Source: an uncultured bacterium (lineage in GTDB: Bacteria > Verrucomicrobiota > Kiritimatiellia > RFP12 > UBA1067). Taken from it: a stretch of 64,000 nt of DNA. The stretch spans positions 1 to 64,000 of the forward strand of contig CACWIW010000005.1 in the NCBI GenBank assembly GCA_902761035.1, written 5' to 3'. Below are positions 31,003 to 36,938 of the stretch, piece after piece. Under the pieces are notes generated by a model. That model searched no databases and was not told the DNA's origin. It worked only from the letters and a program-made list of their open reading frames with translations. Both the position numbers and the translations under genes were made by a program. Position 1 is the first letter of the stretch, and every line of letters begins with the position of its first letter.

Positions 31003-34000
31003 GAATTAGAAGGGCGGAAGAAGTGACGGAAGCGACTAAAGGGACCAAAGCGACGGAAGCGACCAAAGCGACTGCTAGGGGCTTTCGTAGGAGTCGCTTG
31101 GGTCTTTTAAGTCTCTGTGGTCTCTTGATTCCCATGGGGCTTTTCGCCGATATCATGCATGTTTACGAGCGGTCGCTGGCTGGTGGCGTAGCCAGCCAGA
31201 TGAGCGACCGCACGCTCGAAACCGGCGGTACCTACTCCACGGCAAGCGCACCAGCGAAGAGCGGCTACATCTTCACCCACTGGTCGATTTCGGCTGCACA
31301 GTCAATCGATAACCGCGACCGCTTGGGCCGGGCGAAAGAAGTTGCATCATTCACGCTCTACGAGGAAACCACGCTCACGGCCAACTATCTGGCAGAAGGT
31401 GAGGATTCCGACAACGACGGCATCGCCGACGGCTGGGAAATCTACTGGTATGGCGACCTTTCAAAGAACGCTTCGAGCGATACCGATAGCGACGGCTTCA
31501 CCTTCGCCGAGGAACTGGCGGCGGGCACCGACCCGCTGATGCCCGACGAATCGCTTCCCGGCGGCATTGTATGGCAGGATGGCGCGCTTGTGCAGTACAA
31601 TCCCGACAACCTTCAGGCGTATGTTGTACGTTCGGAGCCGGAGGGCGCGCTTTTTGCGACGGTAAGCGACTATCTAAAGCCGGGGCAGGCGATACCAATT
31701 CCTTCAGTGAGCGGCAACTTTGCCTACTGGACGATTGACGGCGTGCGTCAGGCCGATAGGCATGGAAGGGCGCTTGATACGCTTTCGGTGACGATGCCGA
31801 ACACGGCAATCGAGATTGTTGCCGTTTCCGAGAGCGACGCGGCGAAGCGCAATTCGCTCTACTGGTACGGCACCGCTTCCGTTGCGCAGGACAGCGACAC
31901 CGACAACGACGGCTTCACATTCGCCGAGGAGTTGGCGGCGGGCACCGATCCGCTCATGCCCGACGAATCGCTTCCCGGCGGTATCGTTTGGCAGGATGGC
32001 GCGCTCGTGCAGTACAACCCCGACAACCTCTATCCGTATGTTGTGCGCTCTGAGCCGGAAGGTGCGCTCTTCGCGACGATAAGTGACTACCAGAAACTTG
32101 GCACGGCGATTCCGATTCCTTCAGTGAGCGGCAACTTTGCCTACTGGACGATTGACGGCGTGCGGCAGGCCGATAGGCACGGAAGGGCGCTTGATACGCT
32201 TTCGGTGACGATGCCGAACACGGCAATCGAGATCGTTGCCGTCTCCGAGAACGATGCGGCGAAGCGCAATTCGCTCTACTGGTACGGCACCGCTTCCGTT
32301 GCGCAGGACAGCGACACAGACAACGACGGCTTTACCTTCGCCGAGGAACTCGCGGCGGGCACCGATCCGCTGATGCCCGACGAATCGCTTCCCGGAGGCA
32401 TCGTCTGGCAGGATGGCGCGCTTTTGGAAATGAACCTCCAGCCCTACGAGCAGGTGTTGGGCGCGGTCGTTGGCGGGGCGTATTCGCAGGTATTCACCTC
32501 GCCTGTGGCGGGCAACGCCGCGACGAGCGCAACCTTCGGCAACGGTGGTGCGGTGTGGCCGGTGGTTGCCGATGTGAATGATGATGGGTTGTGGGATTTG
32601 GTGGTGTGCTGGGAAGGTGGTGGAGAGAAAGGGACACAAGGGACTCAAGAGACGCAAGGGACTGCACCGCTTACACAATCGCTGACCATTTTCATCAATG
32701 TGGGCACCAAGGGGAACCCGGAGTTTGTAGTGGATGCGAGCGGCGCGCTCGGCGAGCGCGCCCTACCGTGGATTGGCATGAACTCGCCCGAGAAGCTTGC
32801 AGGGCTTTCGCTTGATGTGCCTGCGCCGAGCGATGCGCTGAGCGCCACCACCAACGGCACCGCGCTTCTGGTGAGCGATAGCGAGGGCCGCATTTGGTAC
32901 TACCAGCAACCAACTACCAACTACCAATCACCAACTACCAACTACCAACTCCAGCACAAGGTGTGGGGGGGCTCTCACGCGGGCTTTGCGCAGGGGCTAC
33001 GGCTCGCGGCGGTTGACTGGGATGACGATGGCGATCTCGATTGCCTTGCGGGTACCGCCGACGGCAAGCTGATGCTGCTCAGAGATCCGAAGGTCGGGCG
33101 GCCCACTAATCTGAATGCGCTCGCGGGCGTGGATAACGTGCTGCTCACGTGGGATCCGAATCAGCAAAGCCGCATTAGGGGGTATCGCTTGTATCGGGCA
33201 GAAGGGACGCAAGCGACGGAAGCGACAGAAGGGACATTTGCAAGAATCGCGCAGCCGCAGTTGCCCACCTACCGCGATTTCCCAGGCAATGGCGATGAGT
33301 TTGCCTACAAGGTTTCGAGCGTGAGCCGGTTCTACACCGCCGGCAACTCGACGCCCACGGAAACCGAATCGCTCGCGACGGAGGCGGTGACGGCTCGGCT
33401 GGGCAGCGTGCGCTTCTTCTGGAACGACGCGGCTACGAAGGTGGGCGAGCAGTTCGAGGTGATGCTCTCGATTGAGAACTCGATGAACTACTCCGTGACT
33501 GGCCAGACCGAGGTGGTTGTTTACGATCCAGAGTATTTGACGCCTGTGAGGGTAGTGAAAACGGGGCTCACCGAAGAATGCACGATAGAAGAAAGCCATC
33601 ATGAGCAGGCGGGCGCAAGCCCCGCCGGCGAGTGGCGGATCACTGTGGGGGGCGGTCACTCGGGACGCGTGACCCTACCGGCGGGCGGCGGGAAGTTCCT
33701 TTCGCTCGTGTTTGAGGCGAAGAAGGAGGGCGTGACGACGGTCGGCGGTCGCGGGGCGACCGCCCTACCGGCGGGTGACGGGGCGTATGCCACGGTGAGC
33801 ATCGCGGCGCGCTCGGTGATCGCGCCCTACCAGCTCGGCGATCTGGATGGCGATGGTGATGTGGACAAGGACGACCTCAAACTTTTGGCGCGCCTGAAGA
33901 ACGGCAACGGACAACATCCGACCGCTGATCAAATTAAGGCAGGCGATTTTAACGGAAACGGGAAACTCGACAACGCCGATTACCAGGCGTTGAGGGCGTT

Positions 34001-34022
34001 GTTGAAGGGGAAAGGGGAATGA
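30999..34022 (+). CDS. Secreted multidomain protein ending in a type I-like dockerin
   Basis: 1007 residues. The first 45 include a Thr/Lys/Glu-rich stretch and a hydrophobic core (LGLLSLCGLL) ending GLFA, a signal peptide with an abnormally long n-region. Then come an InlB-like repeat segment, 2.4 copies of a 139-residue unit with DSDTDNDGF calcium-type motifs, a VCBS-like segment (ADVNDDGLWDLVV), a fibronectin-III-like segment (LTWDPNQQSRIRGYRLYR), a cohesin-like segment (about 800-940) and a dockerin (946-1006) with GDLDGDGDVDKDDL and GDFNGNGKLDNADY. In-frame 9-mer, heptamer and palindrome elements are scattered through it. It probably works outside the cell in a protein complex or on polysaccharide; no catalytic domain is seen. 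Confidence 0.8.
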   Translation: MRIRRAEEVTEATKGTKATEATKATARGFRRSRLGLLSLCGLLIPMGLFADIMHVYERSLAGGVASQMSDRTLETGGTYSTASAPAKSGYIFTHWSISAAQSIDNRDRLGRAKEVASFTLYEETTLTANYLAEGEDSDNDGIADGWEIYWYGDLSKNASSDTDSDGFTFAEELAAGTDPLMPDESLPGGIVWQDGALVQYNPDNLQAYVVRSEPEGALFATVSDYLKPGQAIPIPSVSGNFAYWTIDGVRQADRHGRALDTLSVTMPNTAIEIVAVSESDAAKRNSLYWYGTASVAQDSDTDNDGFTFAEELAAGTDPLMPDESLPGGIVWQDGALVQYNPDNLYPYVVRSEPEGALFATISDYQKLGTAIPIPSVSGNFAYWTIDGVRQADRHGRALDTLSVTMPNTAIEIVAVSENDAAKRNSLYWYGTASVAQDSDTDNDGFTFAEELAAGTDPLMPDESLPGGIVWQDGALLEMNLQPYEQVLGAVVGGAYSQVFTSPVAGNAATSATFGNGGAVWPVVADVNDDGLWDLVVCWEGGGEKGTQGTQETQGTAPLTQSLTIFINVGTKGNPEFVVDASGALGERALPWIGMNSPEKLAGLSLDVPAPSDALSATTNGTALLVSDSEGRIWYYQQPTTNYQSPTTNYQLQHKVWGGSHAGFAQGLRLAAVDWDDDGDLDCLAGTADGKLMLLRDPKVGRPTNLNALAGVDNVLLTWDPNQQSRIRGYRLYRAEGTQATEATEGTFARIAQPQLPTYRDFPGNGDEFAYKVSSVSRFYTAGNSTPTETESLATEAVTARLGSVRFFWNDAATKVGEQFEVMLSIENSMNYSVTGQTEVVVYDPEYLTPVRVVKTGLTEECTIEESHHEQAGASPAGEWRITVGGGHSGRVTLPAGGGKFLSLVFEAKKEGVTTVGGRGATALPAGDGAYATVSIAARSVIAPYQLGDLDGDGDVDKDDLKLLARLKNGNGQHPTADQIKAGDFNGNGKLDNADYQALRALLKGKGE
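31023..31127. repeat. 9-nt repeat array 2, in frame, supplying the signal-peptide region
   Basis: Six forward units at 31023-31076 encode (V/A/G)T(E/K) triplets. Four inverted units at 31092-31127 encode SRLGLLSLCGLL, the hydrophobic core of the signal peptide. Phase and unit length (three codons) match exactly. Confidence 0.8.
31441..32430 (+). repeat. 417-bp tandem coding repeats
   Basis: Copies begin at 31441, 31858 and 32275, exactly 417 bp (139 codons) apart; the third breaks off near 32420. The first two are highly alike, including at third positions, which points to recent duplication or gene conversion. Confidence 0.85.
32631..32666 (+). repeat. 9-nt repeat array 3, in frame
   Basis: Four units (GGGACACAA, GGGACTCAA, GAGACGCAA, GGGACTGCA) in the same codon phase as array 2, coding GTQ-type triplets. 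Confidence 0.75.
32742..32768 (+). repeat. In-frame REP-like palindrome 1
   Basis: GGCGCGCTCG and its inverse around one central base, then CTACCG. It codes GALGERALPW. Confidence 0.7.
32910..32951 (+). repeat. Six CCAACTA heptamers, in frame
   Basis: Six consecutive 7-bp units (CCAACTA, with CCAATCA and CCAACTC variants) code a Gln/Pro/Thr/Asn/Tyr stretch in the dockerin protein. Confidence 0.8.
33204..33239 (+). repeat. 9-nt repeat array 4, in frame
   Basis: Units GGGACGCAA, GCGACGGAA, GCGACAGAA and GGGACATTT in the same phase as arrays 2 and 3. Confidence 0.75.
33651..33682 (+). repeat. In-frame REP-like palindrome 2
   Basis: GGTCAC and GTGACC arms around a 9-bp centre, followed by CTACCGG. 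It codes GGGHSGRVTLPA. Confidence 0.6.
33744..33771 (+). repeat. In-frame REP-like palindrome 3
   Basis: Perfect 9-bp arms GGCGGTCGC/GCGACCGCC with a GGG loop, then CTACCGG. It codes GGRGATALPA. Confidence 0.75.
33804..33831 (+). repeat. In-frame REP-like palindrome 4
   Basis: GGCGCG/CGCGCC arms around CTCGGTGAT, then CTACC. It codes AARSVIAPY, a second reading phase of the family. Confidence 0.65.
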
Positions 34023-34023
34023 T

Positions 34024-35427
34024 ATGGTGAAAGAGATAGAGATGCGGAATACAACAAGCGTACAACAGCAAGTTGGCGGCGGTCGCGGGGCGACCGCCCT
34101 GCCGTGGTGGCGAATTGCGGCGCGCTCGGTGATCGCGCCCTACCGGTGGTGGGTGGCGTTTCTGGCGATGGTTGTTGCGCCGGTGGCGCTGGCCTATCAG
34201 GTTTCGGTGGGCACGTATGTGGCGAATGCGGGGCGGCAAATCACCGTACCGGTGGCGCTCGATTCGGCGGCGGGGCTTTCCTACGCGAGTGCCACGATCA
34301 CCTACGATCCGCAGGTGCTGGTGGTCACGAAGGCAGAGGCGGGGTCGCTCAAATCGTTGATGGCCGAGGATTTCGTGGCGGTCGATACCAACGGCACGCT
34401 GACGGTCTCGATTTTCGGTTCGGCGGACGCGAACGTCGCAAGCGGCTCCGGTTCGATTGCCAACGTCACGTTCGCGGTGCGCGAGGGGACGGCGGGGCTT
34501 TACTCCGACTTGGCCGTGAGCAGCGTCGAACTCGGCGAAAAATCGGGAGTGAAGGATGTCACGGCGGGGAATCCGGTTCAGACCGTGAGCGGCATGGTGC
34601 GCGTGATGGGCGAGACCGCCGAGGTGATGCGTCTGGAGAACGCGGAAATCGTCGTTGCCGATACGGTGTTGGGTGCGCTGTCGCTCAGCGCGGGGGATGC
34701 GATTCAGGCGAGCGATGCGCAAACGGCGATTCGGGTGTCCGGCGCGGTGTCGGCATCGGGCGCAATCGCCGTCAAGGCGCCGGCTAACGGATGGGCGAGC
34801 GGAACCTACGCGCTCCTCTCCACGACCACGGCGGGGCTGGCGTTCAATCTGGAAGGGGTGGACGGTGCGACGTTCTCTACCGAGACGGCGAATGGCGTGA
34901 CGACGTACTACGCGGCGGTTTCCATTGCCGGCGAGATTCCCGTGACATGCGCGACGGACACGCTCGCCGCCGGGGCGAAGAACCAGATTCGGTCGCTTCT
35001 TGCTGGTCAGTTGTCCGGCGTGACGGAGATTGTCGTGTCGGGTCCGCAGGGAAATGTCGGCTTGATTGCTGATATGGGCATTGCGCCGTCCTGCACGCGC
35101 GACGGGACGAGGGTGCTGGCAAGCTATACGATGCCGGAGCTACGTATTACGCAGTTTGATCCCAAGACGGGGGCGGTGCGCTTTAAGGTGACGCCCGGCA
35201 CTGGCAATCAGATCGTTTCTGAAATCGCAACGGGGTACATCCACGTATACGGCACGAGCAGCCTGAGCGAGAAGATGAAGTACATTTCGCAGGTTGGATT
35301 CGACCTCACGCCGTATCTCAAGGCTGAGACCAAGGGCGAGGGTACTCTTTACGTGACGCTGGGAACGCACACGTTCCTCAAGGTCAAGGTTGAAGACGTG
35401 CCGCGCACCGAGGGACAGGTCGAGTAA
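34024..35427 (+). CDS. Secreted cohesin-domain protein
   Basis: 467 residues from the ATG at 34024 (AAGGGGAA upstream); ATG 34042 is an alternative. The first 45 residues come from two palindromic elements and precede a hydrophobic stretch WWVAFLAMVVAPVALA, the likely signal core. Residues about 58-195 fit a cohesin: VSVGTYVANAGRQITVPVAL, GLSYASATITYDPQVL, SIANVTFAVRE and GLYSDLAVSSVEL. The next 170 residues are beta-rich and the end (LRITQFDPKTGAVRFKV..., FLKVKVEDV) looks like a second sandwich. No dockerin or cell-wall anchor is seen. It follows the dockerin gene by one base, so cohesin-dockerin pairing between the two is an obvious but untested idea. Confidence 0.75.
   Translation: MVKEIEMRNTTSVQQQVGGGRGATALPWWRIAARSVIAPYRWWVAFLAMVVAPVALAYQVSVGTYVANAGRQITVPVALDSAAGLSYASATITYDPQVLVVTKAEAGSLKSLMAEDFVAVDTNGTLTVSIFGSADANVASGSGSIANVTFAVREGTAGLYSDLAVSSVELGEKSGVKDVTAGNPVQTVSGMVRVMGETAEVMRLENAEIVVADTVLGALSLSAGDAIQASDAQTAIRVSGAVSASGAIAVKAPANGWASGTYALLSTTTAGLAFNLEGVDGATFSTETANGVTTYYAAVSIAGEIPVTCATDTLAAGAKNQIRSLLAGQLSGVTEIVVSGPQGNVGLIADMGIAPSCTRDGTRVLASYTMPELRITQFDPKTGAVRFKVTPGTGNQIVSEIATGYIHVYGTSSLSEKMKYISQVGFDLTPYLKAETKGEGTLYVTLGTHTFLKVKVEDVPRTEGQVE
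34078..34105 (+). repeat. In-frame REP-like palindrome 5
   Basis: Same 9-bp arms and GGG loop as element 3, with one change in the tail (CTGCCG). It lies in the N-terminal extension of the cohesin protein. Confidence 0.75.
34117..34146 (+). repeat. In-frame REP-like palindrome 6
   Basis: Near-identical to element 4. Elements 5 and 6 repeat the order of elements 3 and 4 at the end of the dockerin gene. Confidence 0.65.
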
Positions 35428-35442
35428 TAGAAAGATAATTGC

Positions 35443-36855
35443 ATGGCACTATCGCGGTTGGAGTTTCTGAAAGGGGTGGCGGCGACCGCGGGGGTGACGT
35501 CCTTCGGCATGAGGCGGATATTCGCCGCGCCGGAGGGGTGGAAACCGGACAAAACGCCGAATATCACCTTCGGCGTTGTGAGCGATACGCACCTGCGCAC
35601 AGACCGCACGGGGCAGAAGATTGACATGGCGCACTGGCCGGACAAATACCTTGTTGCGGCCTTCAAGCATTTCCACGACATCAACGTCGACGCCGTGGTG
35701 CATTGCGGCGACATGGCCGACCGCGGGCAGGTCGTCGAGATGCAGGCGCACGCGGAGGCATGGCGCAAGGCGTTCCCCGACGACCGTGCGGCGGACGGGC
35801 GCAAGGTCGAGAAGCTGTTCGTGATGGGGAACCACGACGTAGATGGCTACGACTACGGGCATGGCTTCCGCGTTGACCAAATCTACCACGATCCCGAAGA
35901 GCTGAAGAAGCACATCCTGCAGTCGGATCTCGCCGGTTGGTGGGAGCGCATTTGGGGTGAGAAGTACGAACCGGTTTGGCACAAGGAGGTCAAGGGGTAC
36001 CACTTTTTCGGACTCCACTGGGGTGTTGATGAAATGGATTTGGATCGCCTCATCGCGTCCAAGCGCGCGTCGTGTGCGTTGGACGTCGGCGACAAGCCGT
36101 TCTTTTTCATGTCGCACGCGATCACGCACGCAAATTTCAACAAGGCCGTCCGCGCCTACCGCAACGGGTTCGGCTTCTTCGGGCACTGGCACATGAGTGC
36201 CGCGAACTGGAAGGTGTTGCGTCTGCTGGACGGCGCGACGCCCAGCGTGCAGTGTCCCGCGATCTACCCGTTCTTTGATGACGGGAAGTGGCTAGGCGGC
36301 GGCGACCAGGGGATTTCCGTCGCGCCCATCGAGGACGAGCTACAGGCTGGAAGTTGGCGACAGGGGCTTGTGATCCGGGTGTACGACGACATGCTCGCCA
36401 TCTCGCGCCACGAGTATAGCGAGGGTGGCAGCCTCGGCGCGGATTGGATTATGCCGTTGAAGAAGCAGAAACCTCATCCGCTTTCGCTGACTGCGATGGG
36501 AAAGAAGATAGGTTCTCCGCAGTTCAGGGCTGATGCGAAATTGCGCGTCGAGACGGTCGGACAGGCTTTCAAGCTCTCCATCCCCCCGGCGGATGGCAAT
36601 CCTAATTCGCGTGTCTATGCGTTCGACGTGGTCGTTGTTGGCGATGACCAGAAGAAGAAACTCTTCAAGAGCGTTTACGCGGCGGGAGCGAACATGGGCG
36701 TGGGGCACGCTCCGAACGGTGGCGTGACGATTTTCAAAATTCCCGTTGCGGAACTTCCGAAGGGTGCGGAGTTGACGGTTGCCGTGCGTCCGATCACCTC
36801 GCTCGGCACACACGGAAGGGCGATTGTCCGCAAATCGCAATTGTGTTTGGTTTGA
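35443..36855 (+). CDS. Exported calcineurin-type metallophosphoesterase
   Basis: 470 residues. Metallophosphoesterase motifs are complete: SDTHL (47-51), GDMADRG (89), GNHDVDG (129), SHAITH (225) and GHWHMS (247), giving the di-metal site. The C-terminal 150 residues form a beta-sandwich typical of exported enzymes of this type. The N-terminus SRLEFLKGVAATAG resembles a Tat signal (S-R-R-x-F-L-K), but the second Arg is Leu, so it may use Sec or a relaxed Tat route. No good ribosome site is visible. It follows the cohesin gene by 15 bases. The substrate could be a phosphodiester, nucleotide or phosphorylated glycan. Confidence 0.8.
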   Translation: MALSRLEFLKGVAATAGVTSFGMRRIFAAPEGWKPDKTPNITFGVVSDTHLRTDRTGQKIDMAHWPDKYLVAAFKHFHDINVDAVVHCGDMADRGQVVEMQAHAEAWRKAFPDDRAADGRKVEKLFVMGNHDVDGYDYGHGFRVDQIYHDPEELKKHILQSDLAGWWERIWGEKYEPVWHKEVKGYHFFGLHWGVDEMDLDRLIASKRASCALDVGDKPFFFMSHAITHANFNKAVRAYRNGFGFFGHWHMSAANWKVLRLLDGATPSVQCPAIYPFFDDGKWLGGGDQGISVAPIEDELQAGSWRQGLVIRVYDDMLAISRHEYSEGGSLGADWIMPLKKQKPHPLSLTAMGKKIGSPQFRADAKLRVETVGQAFKLSIPPADGNPNSRVYAFDVVVVGDDQKKKLFKSVYAAGANMGVGHAPNGGVTIFKIPVAELPKGAELTVAVRPITSLGTHGRAIVRKSQLCLV

Positions 36856-36883
36856 CTGCAAAAGTAGTGAAGTAGTAATAGTC

Positions 36884-36913
36884 TTTACCATGCCGTCCGA
36901 ATTATGGTATACT
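36884..36913 (+). promoter_or_regulatory. Promoter of the kinase-lipoprotein operon
   Basis: TTTACC (36884-36889) and extended -10 TGG-TATACT (36908-36913), 18-bp spacer. The leader to ATG 36939 is about 20 bases and has no clear Shine-Dalgarno. Confidence 0.55.
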
Positions 36914-36938
36914 TATTGCTAAACATGCGGTAAAATAG

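Noticed and set aside
30999-35427. A cellulosome
   Set aside because: One dockerin and one cohesin without catalytic domains or multiple cohesins do not amount to a cellulosome; only the pair is reported.
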